Below, one piece after another: positions 17,046-24,813 of a stretch of DNA of 64,000 nt (position 1 is its first letter; each line of letters starts with the position of its first letter). Both the position numbers and the translations under genes were made by a program. Location of the stretch: NCBI GenBank assembly GCA_047601185.1, contig JASGJS010000001.1, positions 992,001 through 1,056,000 of the forward strand, given 5' to 3'. Under the pieces are notes generated by a model. That model did no database searches. It saw only the letters and a list, made by a program, of their open reading frames with translations, and had not been told where the DNA came from. This DNA is from JASGJS01 sp047601185 (GTDB taxonomy: Bacteria > Pseudomonadota > Gammaproteobacteria > JAURND01).

Positions 17046-17788
17046 GGCAACACCTGCGAATCTTTGAGCTGCTGGATTAATTCATCGACAGAGGAGACTT
17101 TTCTGCCGGCTGTTCGCATAGCAGGTGCGCTCACTTTCAAAACCTTTAATTTCGATTGGAGATCAATAGCAAAACTTTCCGCTGCCAGAATTTCCAAAGG
17201 TTTTTGGCGCGCTTTCATGATATTCGGTAACGCGATATAGCGTGGCTGGTTTAAGCGTAGATCTGTGGTAATCACGGCGGGGAGGGTGACTTTAAGGGTT
17301 TCGAGCCCACCATCCACTTCGCGGGTGACAGTAGCATGGGTGGCCGTCAGTTGAATGTGAGAGGCAAAAGTGGCTTGCGGCCAACCTAATAATCCTGCCA
17401 ACATCTGTCCGGTTTGGTTGCAGTCATCGTCGATGGCCTGTTTTCCCAGCAAAGCTAAGCCAATGTCTTGAGACTTGGCGAATTCACAGAGTAATTTGGC
17501 GATGGCTAAGGGTTGTAGTGGCGTTGCGGTTTTGAGTAAATACGCGCGATCAGCACCAAACGCTAAGGCGGTTCGCAAGGTTTCTTGAGCGGTTTCGTCG
17601 CCGATGGAGACGGCAATAATTTCGCTGGCTTGTCCGGCTTCTTTGAATCTCACGGCGGCTTCTAAGGCGATTTCGTCAAAAGGATTCATTCCCATTTTAA
17701 CGTTGGTGTCGACGCCTGTGCCATCGGGTTTGACGCGGACTTTAACGTTGTAGTCCACGACGCGTTTAATGGGTACTAGGATTTTCAT
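17042..17788 (-). CDS. etfB: Electron transfer flavoprotein subunit beta
   Basis: Beta subunit of ETF, 248 residues, the normal family length; it binds AMP and pairs with EtfA. Recognised by MKILVPIKRVVDYNVKVRVK at the N-terminus, GMNPFDEIALEAAVRFKEAG (about 33-52), GKQAIDDDCNQTGQMLAGLLGWPQATFAS (about 115-143, AMP-site region) and LRLNQPRYIALPNIMKARQKP (about 196-216). It is followed directly by etfA with a 4-nt overlap. The upstream neighbour lnt ends 43 nt before its start codon, so etfBA may be transcribed with the lapA-corC-lnt genes. Confidence 0.95.
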   Translation of the reverse strand: MKILVPIKRVVDYNVKVRVKPDGTGVDTNVKMGMNPFDEIALEAAVRFKEAGQASEIIAVSIGDETAQETLRTALAFGADRAYLLKTATPLQPLAIAKLLCEFAKSQDIGLALLGKQAIDDDCNQTGQMLAGLLGWPQATFASHIQLTATHATVTREVDGGLETLKVTLPAVITTDLRLNQPRYIALPNIMKARQKPLEILAAESFAIDLQSKLKVLKVSAPAMRTAGRKVSSVDELIQQLKDSQVLP

Positions 17789-17831
17789 AAATTGTTCCGA
17801 TTTTTTCGGGTTCTTCCGAAATTGCCGTAGT

Positions 17832-19328
17832 TCAGGTCATTTTTTGTCGCCACCATCCCCAGCATAACACGATAAACGTAAATAAGAGTAGGGGGTAAAT
17901 TCCTATTCGCATCCAGGGGGTATTGCCTTGCATAGGTTGAATCGTGCCATTGAGTACATAGGTTTCATAAGGCGGGGCAAAACTGCTGACGTGTCCCTGC
18001 GGATTAATGATGGCGGTGAGTGCATCATTGGTGCTCATCAATAAATAGCGCCCGGTTTCAAGCGCGCGCATTTGCGCAATTTCTACATGTTGTGCTGAGG
18101 CCAATGATTTTCCAAACCAACTGTCGTCGCTGATGGTCACGAGCAGCTGGCTCTGTTTAGCGGTTTGTGCGACCAACCAGGGGTAGGCAATTTCATAGCA
18201 AATAAAACTGGCGATGGGGATATGGTTGGCAATGATCGGCGGTTGGTGTTTAGGCCCGCTGGCAAAATCTGACATGGGAATTTGGACATAATCTTTCAGC
18301 CACACCAGCAAACCGCGAAAGGGGATAAATTCTCCAAAAGGCACTAAATGGCGTTTGAGGTAAACTCCCTGACCATTGCCGATTGCCAATAGCGCATTAT
18401 AGGCTTGATCCTTTTGCATATAGGGGATGCCGGTGAGCACTGTACTGTGTTTGTCTTTAAGCATTCGGTTAAATTTTGCTAGAAAATCGGTAATTTGATC
18501 GGGCCAGAAAGTGATGGCTGCTTCCGGCCAAACAATAATGCGCTGGTTAGGAAGCGCTAGTGTCAGTTTTTGATAGAGGTCTAAACTGGCTTGCGCTTGC
18601 GTCGGTTGCCATTTCAATGTTTGTGGGATATTCCCTTGTACTAAGCTCACTTGAACAGTCGCGCCAGCGGGTTTTGTCCACTGAATTTTTTTCAGTTGCG
18701 CACTGGTGACCCCCACGACCACCAGAATCAGAATGCATCCCAGGACTTGACTGAATTTTTGACGTTGCCGCCAACACAGCAGTAAAAGAGCGCTCACAAA
18801 CGCCGTTACCCATGACACGCCATACACGCCGATAATGGGTGCTAAGCCAGCGAGGGGCGAATACAGTTGGGTATTGCCGAGTAATAACCACGGAAAGCCT
18901 GTCAACAGCCACGTTCGTAATCCTTCTGTGATCACCCAAAGAGTCGGAAACACTAACAGACTTTGACTCGCCAGCGGTTTCGGGAAAAATTTCGCAAAAA
19001 AATAAAAAGGCACTGCAATGTAAAGGCTCAGCACCATAATCATTAAAGCGGTTAGTAGGCCGGCGATCCAGCCATCGGCTTGTCCGTAGACATGTAGACT
19101 AATATAAACCCACGAAATGCCGATCCCTAAAAATCCCATCCCAAATAAAAAAGCGCGCCAGAACGCCTGTTTTGGGCTAGCACCTAATAAAAGCGCTAAT
19201 AGCAGGGCAGGGCACAGCACAGAAAATCCATAAATGTGAAAAGGCGAAAAGGCTAAGGGCAATAAGGCGCCTACTAGCAAAGCCGCGGCAGCTTTCAATC
19301 GAGTTTGGTATGGCTTAATAGGAAGCAT
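17832..19328 (-). CDS. lnt: Apolipoprotein N-acyltransferase
   Basis: Inner-membrane enzyme that adds the third acyl chain to the N-terminal Cys of lipoproteins; 498 residues. The N-terminal third is a bundle of hydrophobic segments (to about residue 210), followed by the nitrilase-like domain with the catalytic triad: Glu in IVWPEAAITFW (about 267), Lys in LKRHLVPFGEFIPF (about 333) and Cys in SFICYEIAYPW (about 384). One more membrane segment lies at the C-terminus. Its start overlaps the corC 3' end by 14 nt. The corC-lnt pairing is conserved in gammaproteobacteria. Confidence 0.95.
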   Translation of the reverse strand: MLPIKPYQTRLKAAAALLVGALLPLAFSPFHIYGFSVLCPALLLALLLGASPKQAFWRAFLFGMGFLGIGISWVYISLHVYGQADGWIAGLLTALMIMVLSLYIAVPFYFFAKFFPKPLASQSLLVFPTLWVITEGLRTWLLTGFPWLLLGNTQLYSPLAGLAPIIGVYGVSWVTAFVSALLLLCWRQRQKFSQVLGCILILVVVGVTSAQLKKIQWTKPAGATVQVSLVQGNIPQTLKWQPTQAQASLDLYQKLTLALPNQRIIVWPEAAITFWPDQITDFLAKFNRMLKDKHSTVLTGIPYMQKDQAYNALLAIGNGQGVYLKRHLVPFGEFIPFRGLLVWLKDYVQIPMSDFASGPKHQPPIIANHIPIASFICYEIAYPWLVAQTAKQSQLLVTISDDSWFGKSLASAQHVEIAQMRALETGRYLLMSTNDALTAIINPQGHVSSFAPPYETYVLNGTIQPMQGNTPWMRIGIYPLLLFTFIVLCWGWWRQKMT

Positions 19329-20148
19329 TAAACGGCAGCTCTATTTGTAATAGACCAATCTTGCGTTTATTCGCATATAAAATTTTAAATTCGATGTCTT
19401 GAATCGTCAGCGTTTCATCACGTTTGGGCAAATAGCCAAATTGTTCGGTGATAAATTTACCCATGGTATCGGCGTCTTCCGCACTTAATTGGGTTTTAAA
19501 AAATTCGTTAAATTGTTCGATGGGCGTGAGGCCTTTGACGGTATATTGCGTTTCGTTGATTTGGGTAATATTGGTTTGAGGTTCATCGATATCATATTCG
19601 TCTTGAATCTCGCCGACAATTTCTTCGAGCACGTCTTCAATGCTGAGCATGCCAGAGACGCCGCCATATTCATCGACGACCAAGGCGATATGATTGCGTG
19701 TTAACCGAAATTCTTCTAATAAGGTGTCGAGTTTTTTATTTTCTGGGATAAAAACCGCGGGTCGTAATAATTGTTCTAAATTAAATTCAGCTTCGCGGTT
19801 AAAGGTATAAGGTAATAAATCTTTTGCCAGTAAAATGCCGACCACTTCGTCAGGGTTTTGATTGATCACCGGAAAGCGAGAATGTGCCGATGAAATGACG
19901 ATGGGTAAAATTTGTTCTAAGGTAGAATGGAGCTTTAATACCACCATTTGGGAGCGAGGTACCATTACATCGCGGACTTGCATGTCATACACTTGCAAGA
20001 CACCGGCAATCATCGTTAAAGCTTCGGGTTCAATTAAATGATCTTGAGAAGCATCTTCTAGCCAGTCGAATAAGGCTTCACGGGTTTTAGGCCGAGAAAA
20101 AGCACTGCCTAATCTTTCCAACCACGATTTATGGATAGAATCGCTCAT
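19315..20148 (-). CDS. corC: CorC/YbeX-like magnesium and cobalt homeostasis protein
   Basis: Soluble CorC-type protein of 277 residues with no membrane segments: a CBS pair (about 60-190, with VRDVMVPRSQMVVL and HSRFPVINQNPDEVVGILLAKDLLPY), the segment NHIALVVDEYGGVSGMLSIEDVLEEIVGEI, and a C-terminal CorC_HlyC domain (about 200-275). CorC proteins are linked to Mg/Co efflux; the exact role is unsettled in the family. The lapA-corC-lnt order is compact: its start overlaps the lapA stop by 4 nt and its end overlaps lnt by 14 nt. The usual neighbours ybeY and ybeZ (phoH-like) are not here. Confidence 0.92.
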   Translation of the reverse strand: MSDSIHKSWLERLGSAFSRPKTREALFDWLEDASQDHLIEPEALTMIAGVLQVYDMQVRDVMVPRSQMVVLKLHSTLEQILPIVISSAHSRFPVINQNPDEVVGILLAKDLLPYTFNREAEFNLEQLLRPAVFIPENKKLDTLLEEFRLTRNHIALVVDEYGGVSGMLSIEDVLEEIVGEIQDEYDIDEPQTNITQINETQYTVKGLTPIEQFNEFFKTQLSAEDADTMGKFITEQFGYLPKRDETLTIQDIEFKILYANKRKIGLLQIELPFNASY

Positions 20149-20429
20149 ACGGGGAGTGATGCTCGCTCTTTTTCAAGTTGCAGTTGTTTCAGTTGATTTT
20201 TCAGCTGACGGTTTTGATTGCGCAGTTTAAAGTAAGGCCACAAATTGGCAACGAAACCTAAAATAATCCCAAGGCCTAAAGTATAAACGAGTAATAAGGA
20301 CAAGGGGAGTGTTGCTGTGCCCAGATAATATTTTAAAGTCACCGGAGTATCGTTGGTGATGGCAAAAGAAACGCCTAAGATGACAATCACTAAAATGATT
20401 AAGTAAGAGATAAGGCGTAGTATTTTCAT
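20145..20429 (-). CDS. lapA: LapA-domain (DUF1049) inner-membrane protein
   Basis: A 94-residue protein with two hydrophobic segments (about 3-24 and 41-64) and a charged C-terminal coiled-coil tail (KLRNQNRQLKNQLKQLQLEK). The central FAITNDTPVTLKYYLGTATLPLSLLLVYTLGLG region is typical of LapA/YciS, which with LapB regulates LpxC turnover and lipopolysaccharide synthesis in E. coli. The rpsA-lapA neighbourhood is conserved in gammaproteobacteria, although ihfB and lapB, often found beside it, are absent here. The start codon follows GGAGCACTCACC. Confidence 0.85.
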   Translation of the reverse strand: MKILRLISYLIILVIVILGVSFAITNDTPVTLKYYLGTATLPLSLLLVYTLGLGIILGFVANLWPYFKLRNQNRQLKNQLKQLQLEKERASLPV

Positions 20430-20495
20430 GGTGAGTGCTCCTGTGGTACTCAGCTCCTGGAAAAGCTACTCAAGTTGAGCAGCAGGCACTATTTT

Positions 20496-20605
20496 TTAAG
20501 CGGGCTAGCAGCCCGCGCTCCCAGCTAAGCGTTTAGAAATGCTTGAGGCTAGTGGAGGCTTGAAGTTGGGTGTGGTGCCTTCTCCCACGGAGGGGAGAAG
20601 GCCCC
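20496..20605. repeat. Family I tip plus partial family II arm
   Basis: A family I tip (AAGCGGGCTAGCAGCCCGCG, 20499-20518) followed about 60 bp later by a family II hairpin (CCTTCTCCC...GGGAGAAGG, about 20578-20602). On the minus strand the second hairpin lies about 55 bp after the rpsA stop and could serve as its 3'-end structure. No ORF is seen from 20430 to 20658. Confidence 0.7.
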
Positions 20606-20658
20606 ACATCAGGCTTCAAGCTTTTCTCAAACGCCAAGCAGTTTTCTGACTCTTAAAA

Positions 20659-22341
20659 CTAATCCTCATCATCCTCTTTCTGATTCTTCCCCTGCACTTG
20701 CTCTCTAAACAGATCGCCCAGTGTTGGAGTCGCAATGGTTTCCTTCTTACCGCCTTTGCCTGACTCTTTAGAGGTGTCTTCATCCAGTGATTTGAGGGAA
20801 AGATTAAAGATGCCAGTTTTGCGATCAACGCCAATCAATTTGGCAGTGATCTCTTCACCCACGCTGAAGTGCTCTTGCGCATCTTTTAAGGCTTCATGGC
20901 TAATTTCTGACACACGTAATTGGCCTTGTAACCCTTCGCCTAGCTCAATAAGAGCGCGTTTAGCATCGACAGCAGTGACGGTTCCTGACACTAAAGTGCC
21001 TTTAGGATGGTCATCTAAATACTTGCCTAACGGATCAGATTCTAGCTGTTTAATGCCAAGTGAGATGCGCTCACGTTCAGGATCAATCGCTAAAATAACC
21101 GCTTCAAGCAAGTCACCTTTCTTGTAACGACGGATAGCAGCTTCACCGGCATCTTTCCAAGAAATGTCGGATAAATGCACTAAGCCATCAATGCCACCGT
21201 CTAGGCCGATAAAGATTCCAAAGTCGGTAATCGATTTAACATTTCCGGAGACTTTTTCCCCTTTGCTATGACCATTGGCAAATTCTTCCCAGGGATTGGG
21301 TTGACATTGCTTCATGCCTAAGGAAATGCGACGACGTTCTTGGTCAATTTCAAGGACCATGACTTCCACTTCTTGACCAGGTTGAACGAGTTTAGCCGGG
21401 TGGATATTTTTGTTGGTCCAATCCATTTCAGACATGTGAACTAAGCCTTCAATGCCATCTTCAATTTGAACAAAGCAGCCGTAGTCGGTGATGTTGGTGA
21501 TATGACCAAACAAACGCGTATTCACAGGATAACGACGGGCAATATCTAACCACGGATCTTCACCCAATTGTTTGAGGCCTAAAGAAACACGTTTTTTCTC
21601 TCTGTCGTATTTGAGGACTTTCACTTTCAGTTCTTGGCCCACTTTCAACACTTCGCTTGGATGTTTAACGCGTTTCCAAGCCATGTCGGTAATGTGCAGC
21701 AAGCCATCGATGCCGCCTAAATCAATAAAGGCGCCGTAATCGGTGATGTTTTTCACGACACCGTTAAATTCTTGACCTTCTTTGAGGTTTTCTAGGAGTG
21801 CTTGACGTTCACCACCGGCTTCTTCATCGACGACCGCGCGACGAGAGACCACGATGTTGTTACGTTTTTGATCCATTTTGATGATTTTAAATTCGAGCTC
21901 TTTGCCTTCCAATGCAATGGCTTCGCGCGTAGAACGAAGATCGACTAAGGAGCCAGGTAAGAACGCACGAATGGTTTTTAAATCGACCGTGAAGCCGCCT
22001 TTGACGCGTTCACAGACCGTTCCAACCACCGTTAAGTTATCTTGGAAAGCTTTATCGAGTAAATCCCAAGCTTCAGTACGTCGCGCTTTTTCGCGGGAAA
22101 CACGGGTATTGCCGAAGCCATCTTCTAGGCTTTCTACCACCACGCGGACTTCATCGCCCACCTGAATCGTTTCACCACGAAATTGTTCAGGGTGGATCAT
22201 GGAATCGGATTTCAGGCCGGTGTTGACAACGACCATATTGGGGGTGATATTGACAATTTTCGCTAATACAGTGGCACCCGGTTTAACATCAGAGTTCGTT
22301 AAGTTTTCTTGCAGTAAGTCAGCAAAGCTTTCGCCAGTCAT
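20659..22341 (-). CDS. rpsA: 30S ribosomal protein S1
   Basis: Ribosomal protein S1, 560 residues, which binds mRNA and helps load it on the 30S subunit. Six S1 RNA-binding repeats can be followed, e.g. GVVKNITDYGAFIDLGGIDG, GHITNITDYGCFVQIEDGIE and GNVKSITDFGIFIGLDGGID. The length and the N-terminal MTGESFADLLQENL match gammaproteobacterial S1. cmk lies upstream at about 100 nt and lapA downstream, the usual cmk-rpsA context. The C-terminus ends in an acidic, Lys/Gln-rich tail (EDDED). Confidence 0.97.
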   Translation of the reverse strand: MTGESFADLLQENLTNSDVKPGATVLAKIVNITPNMVVVNTGLKSDSMIHPEQFRGETIQVGDEVRVVVESLEDGFGNTRVSREKARRTEAWDLLDKAFQDNLTVVGTVCERVKGGFTVDLKTIRAFLPGSLVDLRSTREAIALEGKELEFKIIKMDQKRNNIVVSRRAVVDEEAGGERQALLENLKEGQEFNGVVKNITDYGAFIDLGGIDGLLHITDMAWKRVKHPSEVLKVGQELKVKVLKYDREKKRVSLGLKQLGEDPWLDIARRYPVNTRLFGHITNITDYGCFVQIEDGIEGLVHMSEMDWTNKNIHPAKLVQPGQEVEVMVLEIDQERRRISLGMKQCQPNPWEEFANGHSKGEKVSGNVKSITDFGIFIGLDGGIDGLVHLSDISWKDAGEAAIRRYKKGDLLEAVILAIDPERERISLGIKQLESDPLGKYLDDHPKGTLVSGTVTAVDAKRALIELGEGLQGQLRVSEISHEALKDAQEHFSVGEEITAKLIGVDRKTGIFNLSLKSLDEDTSKESGKGGKKETIATPTLGDLFREQVQGKNQKEDDED

Positions 22342-22442
22342 TCAGATTATCCAGTGAGTAGATACAAACGGACAGATTTTAGCCTGTCTAAGAGGGAGCT
22401 GTATCTATAAAGTTAATATTCGCCTATTTCTCAATAGACACC

Positions 22443-23132
22443 TTAAACACAAAAAATAGGATTCAGCGTTTGCATAATCTCTGCAAAAACTTGAGGCACC
22501 GACAAATGGGTCGTATCGATTTCGATAGCGCCCACCGCAGGCTTAAGAGGGGCAGTGCCACGACCTTGATCGCGCGTATCCCGCTGAAGCAATTCTTGTG
22601 AAATAGCCGCTAGGCTAACATGCTCGCCTCGGGCTTTCAACTGCTTATAACGTCTTTTCGCACGTTCTTGTGGATCGGCATGCAAAAAAAACTTAATTTT
22701 GGCATCGGGGAAGATCACAGAACCCATGTCGCGCCCATCAGTGACAAGGCCTGGCCATTGTCGGAAATTGCGTTGACACTGCAATAAAGCCTGGCGCACC
22801 GCGGATAAAGCCGCAATTTTTGAAGCAGTGGATCCACATAATTCGGAGCGTATCGCTTGGGTAATGTCTTGATCATGCCAAAGAATGCGATAGGTGTCGC
22901 CCATGCTAAAGGTCACGGGCAGATGAGCGGCCAATTCCGCTAAAACGGTTTCATCGGATAAATCCAGCTGATGCTCTAACGCAATATGCGCTAAGACGCG
23001 ATACAACATACCACTGTCTAAATAGTGCCAGCCTAATTGTTTGGCGACCAGTTGGCTGACTGTGCCTTTGCCAGTTCCGCCGGGCCCATCAATGGTGATA
23101 ACGAGTGGGAGTGATTGAGAAGTTTGCGACAT
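22443..23132 (-). CDS. cmk: Cytidylate kinase
   Basis: CMP/dCMP kinase, 229 residues, which phosphorylates CMP and dCMP with ATP. It has the P-loop ITIDGPGGTGKGTVSQ (about 12-27), the CMP-binding segment YLDSGMLYRVLA (36-47), the VTDGRDMGSVIFPDA motif (about 132-146) and the LID-region residues RAKRRYKQL (about 159-167). It sits directly upstream of rpsA, the common arrangement, and 12 nt after the pncC stop, so pncC-cmk-rpsA may form one transcription unit. Confidence 0.95.
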   Translation of the reverse strand: MSQTSQSLPLVITIDGPGGTGKGTVSQLVAKQLGWHYLDSGMLYRVLAHIALEHQLDLSDETVLAELAAHLPVTFSMGDTYRILWHDQDITQAIRSELCGSTASKIAALSAVRQALLQCQRNFRQWPGLVTDGRDMGSVIFPDAKIKFFLHADPQERAKRRYKQLKARGEHVSLAAISQELLQRDTRDQGRGTAPLKPAVGAIEIDTTHLSVPQVFAEIMQTLNPIFCV

Positions 23133-23144
23133 AGTGTTTTAAAA

Positions 23145-23624
23145 TTAGAGTAAAGGTAATAAATCCCGTAGCGCATATTTAACCGCTTGTTGCTGCACTT
23201 CAGCACGATTTCCCGAAAAATGATACAGCTGAGCTTTGGGGTTAAAGCGTAGCCCTTGCCAGGCAATCCATACCGTTCCGACCGGATTTTTAGCGGTGCC
23301 TCCATCAGGGCCTGCTACACCAGAGACCGCGATACTCACCTGAGCAGCAGAACGATTTAACGCGCCCATGGCCATTTCTCGCACAGTCTCTTCACTGACA
23401 GCACCAAATTGCTTTAACGTTTCGGCGCTGACATTGAGCATTTCTTGTTTGGCAGGATTGCTATAGGTAATAAATCCTCGATCAAACCAAATAGAACTGG
23501 TGGGGATACTGGTGATAGCGGCAGCCAATTGTCCACCTGTGCAAGATTCTGCTGTCGTCAATAACCAGCCGTGCGCTTTTAAAGCTTGACCCAATTCATG
23601 GGAAAGTTTTAATATTTCTTCCAT
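23145..23624 (-). CDS. pncC: CinA C-terminal family nicotinamide-nucleotide amidohydrolase
   Basis: PncC/YgaD-like enzyme that deamidates NMN to nicotinate mononucleotide in pyridine-nucleotide recycling. With the start at 23624 it has 159 residues, the usual length of the stand-alone domain; this ATG has GGAGAG 5 nt upstream, whereas the frame's opening 51 nt further upstream has none. Motifs: LLTTAESCTGGQLAAAIT (active-site Ser region, about 21-38), the GFITYSNPAKQEMLNV segment and SGVAGPDGGTAKNPVGTVWI (about 100-119). The N-terminal CinA domain is absent, as in E. coli PncC. Confidence 0.92.
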   Translation of the reverse strand: MEEILKLSHELGQALKAHGWLLTTAESCTGGQLAAAITSIPTSSIWFDRGFITYSNPAKQEMLNVSAETLKQFGAVSEETVREMAMGALNRSAAQVSIAVSGVAGPDGGTAKNPVGTVWIAWQGLRFNPKAQLYHFSGNRAEVQQQAVKYALRDLLPLL

Positions 23625-23724
23625 TGCGGCTCTCCGGTGAAGTGCTGAGTATATCGAATTGCGCTGTTTCAGCAAGGAGAATTGTTTAGATCATTTGGAA
23701 TTGATTTGAAAACAGGAGGGAAAC

Positions 23725-24432
23725 ATGAAACACTTCATGAAAGTCATCGGTTTAGCTTTTATCCTTTTCAGTAGTGCGGTAGGGTTCGCACAATTAGCTG
23801 ATCTTGCACCCACCCCTTTAGATAATAATTACACCGTCGATCAACTGCAGCAAGCGGCAACTGCTGGCGATCCAAATGCGCAATATGCCTTAGGTTACAT
23901 GTATTATTATGGTAAAAATGTGCAGCAAGACACCACATCCGCGTTAAACTGGATCCGTCGCGCCGCAGTGCAAGGTCAACAACAAGCCATTCAAGCATTA
24001 TCCTTGCTCAATCAGCCCTTACATCCACAAGACAATATCAACACCGTGCAAAATGCTGTGATCAGTCAAGCAGATGCTGAACCTATGGCTCCCGTCGTCA
24101 AACCTCAACAGCAAGCAAAAAGTGTTGTGACAGTGCCTAACGCAAAATTACACAAAACCCCCACTGCAGCACCGACCCATTTATCGCAAGCACATCCCAG
24201 TCGTTACACCATTCAATTACTGGCAGCGGCTGATAAGCAAGCGTTAGATCGCTATGTGACAAAACACAAACTGCATGGTAAAACGCTTTACGGCCAGACC
24301 AAACATCAGGGTAAAAGTTGGTATGTGTTAAATTATGGAAAATACCCCAGTGCTTCAGCCGCGAAATTGGCGATGAATACGTTGCCCTCAGAACTGAAAG
24401 CGCAGAACCCGTGGATAAAAATGGTTGAGTAA
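23725..24432 (+). CDS. Exported protein with Sel1 repeat and SPOR domain
   Basis: A 235-residue envelope protein with a signal peptide (1-22, ending VGFA-QL). A Sel1-type repeat (about 35-90: AATAGDPNAQYALGYMYYYG, SALNWIRRAAVQGQQQAIQA) is followed by a Gln/Pro/Ala-rich linker and a C-terminal SPOR domain (about 160-235: RYTIQLLAAADKQALDRYV, GKSWYVLNYGKYPSASAA). SPOR domains bind denuded septal peptidoglycan, so a periplasmic role at the division site is plausible. AGGAGGG precedes the ATG by 4 nt. It is divergent from pncC. Confidence 0.8.
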   Translation: MKHFMKVIGLAFILFSSAVGFAQLADLAPTPLDNNYTVDQLQQAATAGDPNAQYALGYMYYYGKNVQQDTTSALNWIRRAAVQGQQQAIQALSLLNQPLHPQDNINTVQNAVISQADAEPMAPVVKPQQQAKSVVTVPNAKLHKTPTAAPTHLSQAHPSRYTIQLLAAADKQALDRYVTKHKLHGKTLYGQTKHQGKSWYVLNYGKYPSASAAKLAMNTLPSELKAQNPWIKMVE

Positions 24433-24465
24433 GACTCTCCTCTATTGAGACAAGAAGTATCTATT

Positions 24466-24658
24466 TAGCACATTCTAAGGGAGGCTTGAACTTACATAGA
24501 GGCAGGAGGCGTCGTCCCGGCATGGATGCCGGGATCCAGTCTGCAGGAAGCAAAACTCTACATCCTTGTAATCTGGATCCCGGCATCCATGCCGGGACGA
24601 CGCCTCCTCTTGGGTGCCTTTTTAGGAGCGTTAAGTTTGTCATAGAAAATGCTGAATG
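24466..24658. repeat. Family III MITE-like repeat, copy 1
   Basis: About 193 bp. The outer ends are related to TTAGCACATTCTAAGG and AAATGCTGAATG; inner inverted arms GTCGTCCCGGCATGGATGCC...GGATCCAG and their complement flank a 25-bp centre. Each arm folds as CCCGGCATggATGCCGGG. Related copies lie at 35170 (partial), 39373 and 42104 (fragment). The short ORFs crossing it on both strands are shadows of the palindrome. From 24659 to 24813 there is only the leader of the next gene. Confidence 0.85.
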
Positions 24659-24813
24659 TTCACGATAAACGTTGATTTTCTGAAAGGCAGCCTGTAAGCT
24701 TGGCGGCCGTGGAGCGTTTTACGCCCGCCTTTTGATTAGAGCGTTGAAAAAAAGCCAGTGTTTGTCTCGATAAAGAGCATACTGAAATTTGGTCGTGTGA
24801 TAGGATAAGAACA

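Noticed and set aside
24461..24668. Short ORFs on both strands across the family III repeat, and similar ORFs at 8314, 35053, 39357 and 42089
   Set aside because: They are produced by the palindromic repeats; the same peptide-like strings recur at unrelated copies.
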